A stretch of 17,991 bases of DNA from Bacilli bacterium. GTDB lineage: Bacteria > Bacillota_I > Bacilli_A > RF39 > UBA660. Shown here piece by piece: positions 1 through 6,739 of this stretch; position 1 is the first letter of the stretch, and every line of letters starts with the position of its first letter. The stretch is taken from assembly GCA_017550205.1 (NCBI GenBank), contig JAFZPS010000023.1, positions 1-17,991 on the forward strand, given 5' to 3'. The notes beneath the pieces are model-generated. The model was not told where the DNA came from. It saw only the letters and a program-made list of their open reading frames with translations, and did no database searches. A program made the translations under genes and the position numbers.

Positions 1-127
1 CCTTTGAGATGAATTTTCCCATATGTATATAGTAAGTTCCCAAATAGACGATTTGGTTGATAGGCTGGAGATGGAAGAATGGTGACATTTTGAGTTGACC
101 AGTACTAATAGAACGAGGATTTATCCA
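1..127 (+). rRNA. 23S ribosomal RNA, 3' end (partial)
   Basis: This is the last part of large-subunit rRNA (domain VI). The stretch from about base 48 contains the conserved run around GATAGGCTGGAGATGGAAG, then TGAGTTGACCAGTACTAATA and a GAGGATTTATCC tail that matches the usual 3' end of 23S. The 5' part lies outside the window. The exact 3' end is estimated from the family and could be off by a few bases. The following spacer leads straight to 5S, which is the usual 23S-5S order, and no tRNA lies between them. Confidence 0.93.
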
Positions 128-194
128 TAATTTAATCAATATAATTTGATGAACACGATATCTAAGTTTTCAGAGAATTATTTCTCTATATATT
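128..194 (+). other. 23S-5S internal transcribed spacer
   Basis: This AT-rich spacer holds no tRNA. It contains a small perfect hairpin, AGAGAA (172-177), loop TTAT, TTCTCT (182-187), just before the 5S 5' end. The hairpin could be a processing signal, which is inference. Confidence 0.6.
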
Positions 195-302
195 TTCTCA
201 GTAACGATAGCTAGTGAGGTACACCTGTTCCCATCCCGAACACAGAAGTTAAGCCACTAAACGCCGACGATAGTTTATGCTAAAATAGGAAGTTGCTGAG
301 AA
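195..302 (+). rRNA. 5S ribosomal RNA
   Basis: The hallmark 5S core CCATCCCGAACACAGAAGTTAAG is present around 230-253. The ends pair: TTCTCAGTAAC at 195-205 with GTTGCTGAGAA at 292-302, forming helix I and fixing the limits at about 108 nt. That is slightly shorter than the usual 115-120 nt. The transcript runs directly into a run of eight T. Confidence 0.93.
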
Positions 303-322
303 TTTTTTTTGTGCAAAAAAAA
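303..322 (+). other. T8-GTGC-A8 hairpin after 5S
   Basis: Immediately downstream of 5S is TTTTTTTT, loop GTGC, AAAAAAAA, a pure A/T perfect hairpin. The T-run directly after the 5S helix could itself help end transcription. I cannot assign a firm role. Confidence 0.45.
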
Positions 323-352
323 GTGTCAAATCTTTTATAATATATATAAATT

Positions 353-375
353 GAGTTGTAGAACTCTTTTTTTTT
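353..375 (+). terminator. rRNA operon terminator
   Basis: GAGTT (353-357), loop GTAG, AACTC (362-366), then nine T. The stem is only 5 bp but perfect, with a strong T-tract. It ends two bases before the -10 box of the tsaE operon, so the terminator and the next promoter overlap. Confidence 0.75.
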
Positions 376-383
376 GATATAAT
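356..383 (+). promoter_or_regulatory. tsaE operon promoter
   Basis: A perfect -10 box TATAAT lies at 378-383. The best -35 is weak (TTGTAG, 356-361, 16-base spacer) and falls inside the terminator hairpin and T-tract. The SD AAGGTGAT follows about 6 bases downstream, so the leader is very short. Confidence 0.6.
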
Positions 384-401
384 AATTTAAAGGTGATAGA
401 A

Positions 402-860
402 ATGGATTACAAAATAACAACATATTCAGAACAAGAAACAATTGAACTTGCTCAAAACATTGAATCAGAAAAATTCCCTAATATGGTAATTTGTTTAATG
501 GGAGATCTAGGTACAGGTAAAACTGTATTTACAAAAGGTTTTGCACAAGCTTTAGAAGTACAAGAAGAAGTAACTTCTCCAACATTCAATATTATTAAGG
601 AATATACTTCAGGTGAAATGCCTTTATATCACATGGATGTATATCGTCTTGATGGTAAAGTAGAAGATTTAGGTATTGAAGAATACTATACTAAAAAGGG
701 TATTACTATAATTGAATGGGCTGATATGATTCCTGATTACTTACCAGAAAAAAGATTAGATATTAGAATTAAAAGTTCGGAAGAAGATGAAGATAAACGT
801 ATAATCACAATAACTCCATATGGTAGAAAATATGAAGAACTTTGTGAGGCTATACTATGA
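402..860 (+). CDS. tsaE: tRNA t6A biosynthesis ATPase TsaE
   Basis: TsaE is the small P-loop ATPase that works with TsaB and TsaD to place threonylcarbamoyl on A37 of ANN-decoding tRNAs in the cytoplasm. The 152-residue protein has Walker A GDLGTGKT at 34-41, SPTF at 59-62, the HMDVYRL motif at 77-83 and EWAD at 105-108, all standard for the family, and full length. I chose ATG 402 because the SD AAGGTGAT lies just upstream; an in-frame GTG at 393 falls within that SD. It is the first gene of an operon and overlaps tsaB by 4 bases (ATGA). It sits directly behind the rRNA operon terminator, so some readthrough from rRNA transcription is possible (inference). Confidence 0.95.
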   Translation: MDYKITTYSEQETIELAQNIESEKFPNMVICLMGDLGTGKTVFTKGFAQALEVQEEVTSPTFNIIKEYTSGEMPLYHMDVYRLDGKVEDLGIEEYYTKKGITIIEWADMIPDYLPEKRLDIRIKSSEEDEDKRIITITPYGRKYEELCEAIL

Positions 861-1477
861 GAATCTTATATATAGATACATCCTCTAGTTATTTATACAC
901 ATCTATTGTGGAAAATGACAAAATAATATCTGAAATAAAAGAAGAATTTGGACAAAGTCTATCAGAAGTAGCTCTTCCAAGAATTGTTTCTATGTTTGAA
1001 GATAATAATTTAAGTCCAAAAGATATAGATAAAATAATAGTAGTAAATGGGCCAGGTAGTTTTACAGGTATTAGAATAGGTATTACTATAGCCAAAATAT
1101 ATGCTTGGAGTTTAAATATTCCAATCACAACTATTTATTCTCTAGAAGCAATGGCTATTTCTAGTGAAAAAGACCTTTATCACGTACCAATTATAAATGC
1201 TCGTAGAGGTTATGTATTTGGTGCTATATATGATAAAGATTATAAAGAAATATTAAAACCATGTCATATACTATTAACAGATCTACAAGAAAAATTAGAT
1301 AATATTGGAGACTATGAATTTATCTCAAATGATGAATTTGATGATTTAGAATTAAATTCATATACACCTAACTTCGTAAAAATAATTAATAAGTTTAAAG
1401 ATAAAGAAAATATTAATCCACACGCAGTTAATCCAGAATACTTAAAATTAACAGAAGCTGAGGAAAGTAAACTATGA
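857..1477 (+). CDS. tsaB: tRNA t6A biosynthesis protein TsaB
   Basis: TsaB is the ASKHA-fold, catalytically inactive partner of TsaD in the t6A complex. It begins with the typical MRILYIDTSS phosphate-loop-like strand. The family hallmark NGPGSFTGIRIG is at residues 64-75, and NARRGYVF is at 114-121, matching the usual NARR.EVY region. At 206 residues it is at the short end for the family, and the C-terminal half is more divergent. Translation starts in an ATGA overlap with tsaE, with GTGAGG upstream as SD. It ends in an ATGA overlap with the acetyltransferase gene, so the three genes are translationally coupled. Confidence 0.94.
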   Translation: MRILYIDTSSSYLYTSIVENDKIISEIKEEFGQSLSEVALPRIVSMFEDNNLSPKDIDKIIVVNGPGSFTGIRIGITIAKIYAWSLNIPITTIYSLEAMAISSEKDLYHVPIINARRGYVFGAIYDKDYKEILKPCHILLTDLQEKLDNIGDYEFISNDEFDDLELNSYTPNFVKIINKFKDKENINPHAVNPEYLKLTEAEESKL

Positions 1478-1860
1478 TATATGAATTAACTAATTTAGAT
1501 GAATTAGATAATTCTTTTATTTCTAAAGAATATATCTCTAATGAATTAAATAATAATCCTTTTGGTAAAGTATTAGTACTAAAAGAAGATAAAATAATTG
1601 GTTATATTTACTATAGTGATATCTATGAAAGATGTGAAATTAATCAATTTGAAATAGAAGATATTCACAGAAATTGTGGAAAAGGAGATTTATTATTAAA
1701 ATATTTGATAAATCATGTGCAAAAAGATATTACTTTAGAAGTAAAAGAAGATAATACCCCAGCTATTAAACTATATCTTAAGAATGGTTTTGTAAAAACA
1801 GCTATTAGAGAAGGCTATTATAATGGAGTAAATGGCATATTAATGGAAAGAAAGTATTAA
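1474..1860 (+). CDS. rimI: RimI-type GNAT N-acetyltransferase
   Basis: This GNAT-fold protein of 128 residues is probably the N-alpha-acetyltransferase usually found with tsaB and tsaD (in E. coli RimI acetylates ribosomal protein S18). The acetyl-CoA pyrophosphate-binding loop is RNCGKG at 66-71. The late RimI signature is clear: EVKEDNTPAIKLYLKNGF at 89-106 and GYYNGVNGILMERK near the end. It is about 20 residues shorter than typical RimI, mostly at the N-terminus. Its start overlaps the tsaB stop (ATGA) with SD GAGGAAAG. It is the last gene of the tsaE operon, closed by a terminator directly after the stop. The substrate is inferred from context only. Confidence 0.85.
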   Translation: MIYELTNLDELDNSFISKEYISNELNNNPFGKVLVLKEDKIIGYIYYSDIYERCEINQFEIEDIHRNCGKGDLLLKYLINHVQKDITLEVKEDNTPAIKLYLKNGFVKTAIREGYYNGVNGILMERKY

Positions 1861-1884
1861 GACTCTTTAAAATAAGAGTCTTTT
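1861..1884 (+). terminator. terminator of tsaE-tsaB-rimI
   Basis: GACTCTT (1861-1867), loop of 6, AAGAGTC (1874-1880), then TTTT. The stem starts on the base after the rimI stop. The T-run is short and is followed at once by the tsaD -10 element. Confidence 0.85.
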
Positions 1885-1885
1885 G

Positions 1886-1894
1886 TGTTAAAAT
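1886..1894 (+). promoter_or_regulatory. tsaD promoter, extended -10
   Basis: TGTTAAAAT is an extended -10 (TGn plus TAAAAT), two bases after the rimI terminator. No good -35 is visible; that region is inside the terminator stem. Confidence 0.55.
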
Positions 1895-1919
1895 ACATAT
1901 GAAATGAAAAGGTGATTGT

Positions 1920-2924
1920 ATGAAAGACGTATACATACTAGGTATTGAGAGTAGTTGTGACGAAACTAGTGCTTCTATCGTTAAAAATGGAGTAGAAGAA
2001 ATAGCTACAGTAATCTCATCTCAAATAGATGTTCATAAAGATTTTGGTGGAGTAGTTCCTGAAATTGCTAGTAGACACCATGTTAAAAATATAACTATGG
2101 TATTAGAAGAATGTTTAGAAAAAGCTAATATGACAATGGATCAAATAGATGCAATTGCTATTACTTATGGACCAGGTCTTATAGGTTCATTATTAATAGG
2201 CTTAGAAGCAGCTAAAACATTATCATTTGTTTATAATAAACCATTAGTTCCAGTACATCATATTGCTGGTCATATCTATGCCAATAGTTTAGTAAAACCA
2301 CTAGAATTCCCACTTTTAGCAGTAGTAGTAAGTGGAGGTCATACTGAAATTATAGAAATGACTAAACATTATGACTTTAAAAAACTAGGTGGAACATTAG
2401 ATGATGCTATTGGAGAATGCTATGATAAAGTAGCTAGAGTAATAAATCTTGAATATCCAGGTGGACCTAAATTAGATAAGCTAGCTGCAGAGGGTAAACC
2501 TACATATGATTTACCAGTACCATTAAAAGATGATAGTTATAATTTCTCATTTAGTGGATTAAAAAGTGCAGTAATTAATTTAGCTCATAATGAAGAACAA
2601 AGAGGTAATACATTAAGAAAAGAAGATTTAGCTTGTTCATTCCAAAAAGTAGCAGTAGAATCAATTATACAAAAGGTAAGAAAAGCTATTGTTGAAAAGA
2701 ATATTAAACATGTAATAGTAGCTGGAGGAGTAGCAGCTAATAATGGATTAAGGACTGCTATGACTGAATTATGTAATGAATTAAATGTAGATTTATCAAT
2801 ACCTCCAATGAAGTATTGTACTGATAATGGAACTATGATAGCAGCTGCAGGATACTTTGCATATTTAGAAGGTAGACGTGCAGACTTAAACTTAAATTCA
2901 AAATCTCAAGATACATTAAAATAA
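1920..2924 (+). CDS. tsaD: tRNA N6-threonylcarbamoyltransferase TsaD
   Basis: TsaD is the catalytic subunit that transfers threonylcarbamoyl from threonylcarbamoyl-AMP to A37 of tRNA. The 334-residue protein is full length. It shows GIESSCDETS at 8-17, the metal-binding HxxxH in HHIAGH (His114, His118), VSGGHTE at 137-143, GGTLDDAIGECYDKVAR from 157, and TDNGTMIA at 301-308 with the metal-ligand Asp302. SD AAAGGTGAT precedes the ATG. The gene has its own promoter behind the rimI terminator, and the stop codon lies in the loop of its own terminator. TsaC/Sua5, needed for the first step, is not in this window. Confidence 0.97.
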   Translation: MKDVYILGIESSCDETSASIVKNGVEEIATVISSQIDVHKDFGGVVPEIASRHHVKNITMVLEECLEKANMTMDQIDAIAITYGPGLIGSLLIGLEAAKTLSFVYNKPLVPVHHIAGHIYANSLVKPLEFPLLAVVVSGGHTEIIEMTKHYDFKKLGGTLDDAIGECYDKVARVINLEYPGGPKLDKLAAEGKPTYDLPVPLKDDSYNFSFSGLKSAVINLAHNEEQRGNTLRKEDLACSFQKVAVESIIQKVRKAIVEKNIKHVIVAGGVAANNGLRTAMTELCNELNVDLSIPPMKYCTDNGTMIAAAGYFAYLEGRRADLNLNSKSQDTLK

Positions 2925-2941
2925 AATGTATCTTTTTTTTT
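2910..2941 (+). terminator. tsaD terminator overlapping the coding end
   Basis: GATACATT (2910-2917), a 7-base loop holding the stop codon, AATGTATC (2925-2932), then nine T. The 5' arm encodes the last residues of TsaD. Confidence 0.9.
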
Positions 2942-2952
2942 AATATATATTA

Positions 2953-2961
2953 TGTTATACT
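2953..2961 (+). promoter_or_regulatory. fucO promoter, extended -10
   Basis: TGTTATACT is an extended -10 element 12 bases after the tsaD T-tract and 26 bases before the fucO start. Confidence 0.5.
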
Positions 2962-2986
2962 TATGTAGAAAGTAGGGTGGCTAGAT

Positions 2987-4138
2987 ATGGTAAATAGAGT
3001 AGTTTTAAACGAAACTTCATATTTTGGACGTGGTTCAAGACAAAAATTAGAAGAGGAAATTCTAAAAAGAGGTTATAGAAAAGTATTATTAGTATCAGAT
3101 AATACACTAAAACAAGCAGGAATAACAGGTAAAGTAACATCAATTTTAGATGCAGCAGGTATTATTTATCAAGAATTTACAAACATCAAACCTAATCCAA
3201 CAGTAGTTAATGTTCAAGAAGGATTAATGACTGCACAAGTACATAATGTAGAAGCAATAGTTGCAGTAGGTGGAGGTAGTGTTATTGATACTGCTAAAGC
3301 TATATCTATTGTTATGACTAATCCAGAACATGGTAACATAGTAAGCCTAGAAGGTGCAGTAGAAACTAGAAATAAAGGATTACCTTTATTTGCACTTCCT
3401 ACAACAGCAGGTACTGCTGCAGAAGTAACAATTAACTATGTTATTACTGATGAAAGAAATATTAAAAAAATGGTATGTGTAGATGTACACGATATACCAG
3501 TATGTTCAATTATAGATCCAGATTTAATGCAAGATATGCCACAACAACTAGCAGCATCAACTGGAATGGATGCATTAACTCATGCTATGGAAGGTTATAT
3601 TACTAAAGCAGCATGGTTAATACCAGATATGTTCCATATAAATGCAATGGCATTAATTTATAAAAACTTAGAGAAAGCTGCAAATCAAAAAGATTCAATT
3701 GCAGTAGAAAAAATGGCAGATGCTCAATATATTGCTGGTATGGGATTCTCTAATGTAGGACTAGGTATAGTTCACTCAATGGCACATTCCCTAGGAGCAT
3801 ACTTTGATACTCCACACGGAATAGCTAATGCAATACTATTACCACATGTATTAAAATTTAATGGTCAAGTTTGTCCAGAATTATTTAGAAATATGGGTAA
3901 AGCATTTGGTTTAAATATGGAATACTTATCTGATGAAGAAGCAGTTAATAAAGTAGTAAATGCAGTTCAAGAATTATCAAGAAAATTAAATATTCCGCAA
4001 ACTTTAAGAGAAGTAGGAATACCTGAAGATAAACTAAGAACTTTAGCAGAACAAGCAATCAATGATCCATGTACACCTGGTAATCCAAGAAATGTAACTG
4101 TGGATGATATTGAAAAAATTTATAGAGAAGCATATTAA
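2987..4138 (+). CDS. fucO: FucO-type iron-containing alcohol dehydrogenase (lactaldehyde reductase)
   Basis: This 383-residue group III Fe-dependent alcohol dehydrogenase is cytoplasmic and reduces aldehydes with NADH. It resembles E. coli FucO along its whole length, not only in motifs: the start VNRVVLNETSYFGRGS, PTTAGTAAEVTINYVITDE from 138, DALTHAMEGYIT from 195, and GMGFSNVGLGIVHSMAH from 251. Dinucleotide binding is GGGS at 95-98. Predicted metal ligands are Asp195, His199, His263 and His277. FucO reduces L-lactaldehyde to 1,2-propanediol during fucose or rhamnose breakdown. No sugar-catabolic gene is adjacent, so the physiological substrate could be another aldehyde. The SD is AGGGTGG. 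It forms a single-gene unit between its own promoter and terminator. Confidence 0.87.
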   Translation: MVNRVVLNETSYFGRGSRQKLEEEILKRGYRKVLLVSDNTLKQAGITGKVTSILDAAGIIYQEFTNIKPNPTVVNVQEGLMTAQVHNVEAIVAVGGGSVIDTAKAISIVMTNPEHGNIVSLEGAVETRNKGLPLFALPTTAGTAAEVTINYVITDERNIKKMVCVDVHDIPVCSIIDPDLMQDMPQQLAASTGMDALTHAMEGYITKAAWLIPDMFHINAMALIYKNLEKAANQKDSIAVEKMADAQYIAGMGFSNVGLGIVHSMAHSLGAYFDTPHGIANAILLPHVLKFNGQVCPELFRNMGKAFGLNMEYLSDEEAVNKVVNAVQELSRKLNIPQTLREVGIPEDKLRTLAEQAINDPCTPGNPRNVTVDDIEKIYREAY

Positions 4139-4164
4139 AAAGAAGATTAAATCTTCTTTTTTTT
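4139..4164 (+). terminator. fucO terminator, probably bidirectional
   Basis: AAAGAAGAT (4139-4147), loop TAA, ATCTTCTTT (4151-4159), with T to 4164. Read on the minus strand, the same stem is followed by a T-run, so it can also end the 24-residue peptide transcript coming the other way. Confidence 0.88.
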
Positions 4165-4171
4165 GAATATA

Positions 4172-4246
4172 CTAAAATACTAATCCAATGATGATACAAA
4201 GTAGTGCTAACACAATCACATACATAAATATACATCCAAATTTCAT
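4172..4246 (-). CDS. 24-residue single-helix membrane peptide
   Basis: This tiny reading frame encodes MKFGCIFMYVIVLALLCIII followed by GLVF and a TAG stop. Apart from Lys2 it is entirely hydrophobic or small, and would form one membrane helix with Cys5 and Cys17. Support is the perfect SD GGAGGTG 6 bases before the ATG, the best ribosome site in the region, a -10 TATAAT at 4270-4275, and a terminator just after the stop. It could be a small-protein subunit of the upstream transporter, a type I toxin-like peptide, or an unrelated regulator. I do not recognise a family. An overlapping 70-residue frame (4059-4271, minus) is less likely because its start lacks an SD and it runs into fucO. Confidence 0.65.
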   Translation of the reverse strand: MKFGCIFMYVIVLALLCIIIGLVF

Positions 4247-4269
4247 AAGCACCACCTCCATGTATATTC

Positions 4270-4275
4270 ATTATA
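4270..4275 (-). promoter_or_regulatory. -10 box for the 24-residue peptide
   Basis: TATAAT on the minus strand, 23 bases upstream of the peptide ATG. No convincing -35 is present, so expression might also come from readthrough of the ABC operon. Confidence 0.4.
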
Positions 4276-4308
4276 TTTTATGTAACAAATAATAATATAA
4301 ATAATTAA

Positions 4309-4330
4309 AACTAACTATAATTAGTTAGTT
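4309..4330 (-). terminator. inverted repeat at the permease stop
   Basis: AACTAACTA (4309-4317), loop TAAT, TAGTTAGTT (4322-4330) spans the TAG stop of the permease. On the minus strand it is followed only by TTTTAATT, so termination may be leaky and allow transcription into the 24-residue gene. Confidence 0.55.
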
Positions 4331-5099
4331 TTTTTGATACTTTATCTAATATAAAATACATAATATAAGAAATAATACCTAATACAAATATACTACTAAT
4401 AACTAAATCTAAATTAAATACCTGAGAACCATACATAATTAAATAACCAAGTCCAGCTTTAGATACTAATAATTCTCCCATAATAACACCAATTAAACTC
4501 ATAGATATATTTATTTTTAAAGTACTAATAATATTAACTATATTACTAGGAATAACAACATATCTATATATATCAAATTTACTAGCATTAAAACTTCTAA
4601 GCATAGTTATATAATTCTTATCCACTGAAGTGAACCCAGTATAAATATTAATAATAGTAGCAAACAAATTGATAGTCAAAGCCATTACTATAATAGAATT
4701 AGTACTAGCACCTACCCATATTATTATTAATGGACCAAGTGCTACTTTAGGTAGTGAATTAATAATAGTGATATATGGATCAATCACCATAGAAAATATA
4801 CTATACCTCCACATAATAGTAGAAATAATAATACCTAATATAGTAGCTAAACTAAAACTAATAAATACTTCATATAAAGTAACACTAATATGTTTAAATA
4901 AATCTTTATTATTAATTAAAGTATTAATAATTCTACTAGGAGAAGAGAATAAGAATGTATTAATAATACTTAGTCTAGCAAGTACTTCCCAAGTAATAAG
5001 AAATATACTTATAATTAGAATTCTAAAAGTAAATATAATTACCTTTTCTCTTTTGAGTTTTTTTAAATAATTAGTATGTTCTAAACTATATGTGCACAT
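4311..5099 (-). CDS. ABC transporter permease, SsuC/TauC/ThiX type
   Basis: This is the membrane subunit (262 residues) of an importer. It has about six hydrophobic segments (near 20-40, 76-96, 103-127, 130-155, 185-212, 230-252). It carries the family run SLPKVALGPLIIIWVG at 115-130 and the cytoplasmic coupling region around MLRSFNASKFDIYRYVVIP (167-184), ending in GELLVSKAGLGYLI. These are typical of permeases paired with NMT1/THI5-like binding proteins. Start 5099 is supported by SD GGAGGG six bases upstream. It overlaps the ATPase gene by 14 bases, so they are co-translated. The substrate cannot be read from the sequence: a pyrimidine or thiamine precursor, riboflavin, or a sulfonate are all options. 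Confidence 0.88.
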   Translation of the reverse strand: MCTYSLEHTNYLKKLKREKVIIFTFRILIISIFLITWEVLARLSIINTFLFSSPSRIINTLINNKDLFKHISVTLYEVFISFSLATILGIIISTIMWRYSIFSMVIDPYITIINSLPKVALGPLIIIWVGASTNSIIVMALTINLFATIINIYTGFTSVDKNYITMLRSFNASKFDIYRYVVIPSNIVNIISTLKINISMSLIGVIMGELLVSKAGLGYLIMYGSQVFNLDLVISSIFVLGIISYIMYFILDKVSKKLTNYS

Positions 5100-5829
5100 C
5101 TAAATCCCTCCATATCATTTCATAGTATTTAGAAAAATCTTTATCTTTTCTATTATTAATAGGAGTAGATTTATTATTAAGTTTGATATCATATATATTT
5201 TTAACTACACTAGGTCTTTTACTTAAAACAACAACTCTATCAGACATACTAATAGCTAAACTAATATCATGGGTTACCATTATTAAAGTCTTATTTTCCT
5301 TCTTTAAAATATTATATATATCTTCACTTATTATTAAAGAAGATTGATAGTCTAGTGCACTTGTTGCTTCATCAAGTAAAAGTATATCTGGTTTAACTGC
5401 AAGTGTTCTTATTAAAGCAACTCTTTGTCTCATTCCTCCAGATAAACTACTAGGATATTTATCTAAAAAATCCCCTAAACCATAAGTCTTTAATAAATTT
5501 ATAACATATTCTTTATTTTCTTCAGTAAGTTTCCTAGTAACCTTTAATCCAATCAAAGCATTATCTAAAATAGTAAGATAGGGTAGTAAAGAATCACTCT
5601 GTAACATATAAGCAATACTTTTATTATTAACAGTAATACTTCCACTAGACTTATCTATTAAATTACTAAGTATAGAAAGAATTGTACTTTTACCACATCC
5701 ACTAGGTCCTACTATAGAAATAAATTCTCCTTCATCTAAATCAAAACTAATATCATCCAAAGCTAATATTTCTTCTTTAGGAGTATGATAATATTTCTTT
5801 AAATTAGTAACTTCAAGTATTTTATTCAT
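5086..5829 (-). CDS. ABC transporter ATP-binding protein, SsuB/TauB/ThiZ type
   Basis: This is the nucleotide-binding subunit (247 residues) powering the adjacent permease. Walker A GPSGCGKST is at 41-49, Q-loop Gln77, signature LSGGMRQR at 129-136, Walker B ILLLDEA at 149-155, D-loop SALD at 157-160 and H-loop His187. No canonical element is missing. I start at ATG 5829 because SD GAGGTG lies five bases upstream; a longer frame begins with a TTG inside that SD. A good promoter precedes it, so ATPase and permease form their own operon, separated from the binding protein by two unrelated genes. Confidence 0.92.
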   Translation of the reverse strand: MNKILEVTNLKKYYHTPKEEILALDDISFDLDEGEFISIVGPSGCGKSTILSILSNLIDKSSGSITVNNKSIAYMLQSDSLLPYLTILDNALIGLKVTRKLTEENKEYVINLLKTYGLGDFLDKYPSSLSGGMRQRVALIRTLAVKPDILLLDEATSALDYQSSLIISEDIYNILKKENKTLIMVTHDISLAISMSDRVVVLSKRPSVVKNIYDIKLNNKSTPINNRKDKDFSKYYEMIWRDLDVHI

Positions 5830-5844
5830 AAAACACCTCAAAGT

Positions 5845-5873
5845 ATTCTATGAATAAAAAGAATAAATGTTAA
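5845..5873 (-). promoter_or_regulatory. promoter of the ABC ATPase-permease operon
   Basis: On the minus strand: TTAACA (-35, 5868-5873), a 17-base spacer, TAGAAT (-10, 5845-5850). Each box has one mismatch to consensus. It starts just after the terminator of the upstream unit. Confidence 0.7.
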
Positions 5874-5883
5874 TATATTTACC

Positions 5884-5910
5884 CAAAAAAAAGAGTAGTT
5901 TAACTACTCT
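5884..5910 (-). terminator. terminator of the two-gene unknown unit
   Basis: AGAGTAGTT/AACTACTCT (5892-5900 with 5902-5910), giving a 7-bp stem with a 5-base loop, followed on the minus strand by eight T. The TAG stop of the 47-residue gene lies in the stem. Confidence 0.88.
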
Positions 5911-6047
5911 ATAATATAATCATCTTCATTGTCGCCTTCAATCACTTTTAATAATTCAGCAATTTTATTTTCTTTTTCAATGATTTCAAATTTTAATTTT
6001 TTAATTTCTTCTTTAATTTGTTCAATAGAAATATCATTATTTTCCAT
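5904..6047 (-). CDS. 47-residue coiled-coil protein, unknown function
   Basis: I do not recognise this protein. It is almost one amphipathic, highly charged helix: residues about 8-38 (IEQIKEEIKKLKFEIIEKEN...) have Ile/Leu in heptad-like spacing, then an acidic tail (GDNEDDYIIE). The start is chosen by the SD: AGGAGG lies 11 bases before ATG 6047, whereas a longer frame from 6095 has no SD. It overlaps the end of the preceding gene by 11 bases, so translation is coupled. That gene also ends in a predicted coiled coil, so the two products may bind each other (inference). Confidence 0.72.
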   Translation of the reverse strand: MENNDISIEQIKEEIKKLKFEIIEKENKIAELLKVIEGDNEDDYIIE

Positions 6048-6678
6048 GTACGCTTTGACCTCCTTCAAGTCTATTAATCTTTTCTTGAAGTTCATTTATT
6101 TGTGCTTGAAGTGATTCATCAAGAGAAACAAGGGTTTGAAGTTGAATTTTTAAAGTACTCAATTCAACACTGCCATCTAGTATAGGCTGTTTATCTTTTT
6201 TCTTTTTTTCAATATATTCTAAATAGTAATGAAATATTCCTCTATTAAAATATCTTGAATTCATACTATTAATTAACCATTCAATACTAAATTTATCACT
6301 TGCCTCTTTATTGTTTTTTGCAAGAAAATCCATAATATCTCTAACAGCATATAACTTATAACCACTATTCATAATTCCCATTTTTAGCATATCGCTATAA
6401 CAAAGTTTACATCCAGTATAATCTGAATAGTATTCTTTTTCTAATAATACATCATATATTAAATCTTCTTTTAAATACTCATGTCTAAAAATATGAGCCA
6501 TAGCCCAATATGATTCTCTTTTAGAATATTTAGGAAAATCACTTTCTTTGAAATTAATATAATCTTCGATTGTATAAATACCGATTGAATTAAGAATGCG
6601 TACTTTTGCAGTTCTACTTTCTGCAGATAACTTATCAAATAATACAGTATCATCTTCTAATCTTGTCTTAACATCCAT
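6037..6678 (-). CDS. Unknown 213-residue protein, C-terminal coiled coil
   Basis: No family is recognised. The N-terminal stretch LSAESRTAKVRILNSIGIYTIEDYINF (17-43) has the look of a helix-hairpin-helix or RNA-polymerase alpha-CTD-like element (a turn before IxTIEDY). That is a weak resemblance, not a proven domain. The middle is aromatic-rich with a single CxxC (Cys90, Cys93). Residues about 173-205 form a likely coiled coil after a Lys-rich linker (159-163). The protein is soluble, with no signal peptide. I chose ATG 6678 because GGGGTG sits 5 bases upstream; the longer frame (6693) has no SD and would place that site inside the coding region. It lies between the transporter binding protein and the ATPase genes with its own promoter and terminator. 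Confidence 0.72.
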   Translation of the reverse strand: MDVKTRLEDDTVLFDKLSAESRTAKVRILNSIGIYTIEDYINFKESDFPKYSKRESYWAMAHIFRHEYLKEDLIYDVLLEKEYYSDYTGCKLCYSDMLKMGIMNSGYKLYAVRDIMDFLAKNNKEASDKFSIEWLINSMNSRYFNRGIFHYYLEYIEKKKKDKQPILDGSVELSTLKIQLQTLVSLDESLQAQINELQEKINRLEGGQSVHGK

Positions 6679-6698
6679 ATAAACACCCCACATATATA

Positions 6699-6704
6699 AT
6701 TATA
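6699..6704 (-). promoter_or_regulatory. -10 box of the unknown two-gene unit
   Basis: Minus-strand TATAAT preceded by TGGTAT. The -35 region (near 6720-6727) does not match consensus, so the promoter may need an activator or rely on the extended element. Confidence 0.45.
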
Positions 6705-6739
6705 ATACCATAATTAAATAAGAAGAGTGTATATTAGCA

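Noticed and set aside
889..1128. Minus-strand reading frame inside tsaB (and similar frames inside tsaD-fucO, the permease, the unknown gene and the adhesin)
   Set aside because: They lie opposite clear family members, lack SD sites and have compositions expected of antisense frames in AT-rich genes.
402..1477. Genetic code 4 (TGA as Trp), as in Mycoplasma relatives
   Set aside because: tsaE and tsaB end in TGA at the expected family length in ATGA overlaps, and Trp is TGG elsewhere.
4059..4271. A 70-residue minus-strand reading frame overlapping the 24-residue peptide
   Set aside because: Its start has no SD, the frame translates the GGAGGTG site itself, and it runs back into fucO coding sequence. 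The 24-residue frame explains the SD better.
5904..6095. Longer 63-residue version of the coiled-coil protein starting at 6095
   Set aside because: That start has no SD, while an AGGAGG lies just before the internal ATG at 6047.
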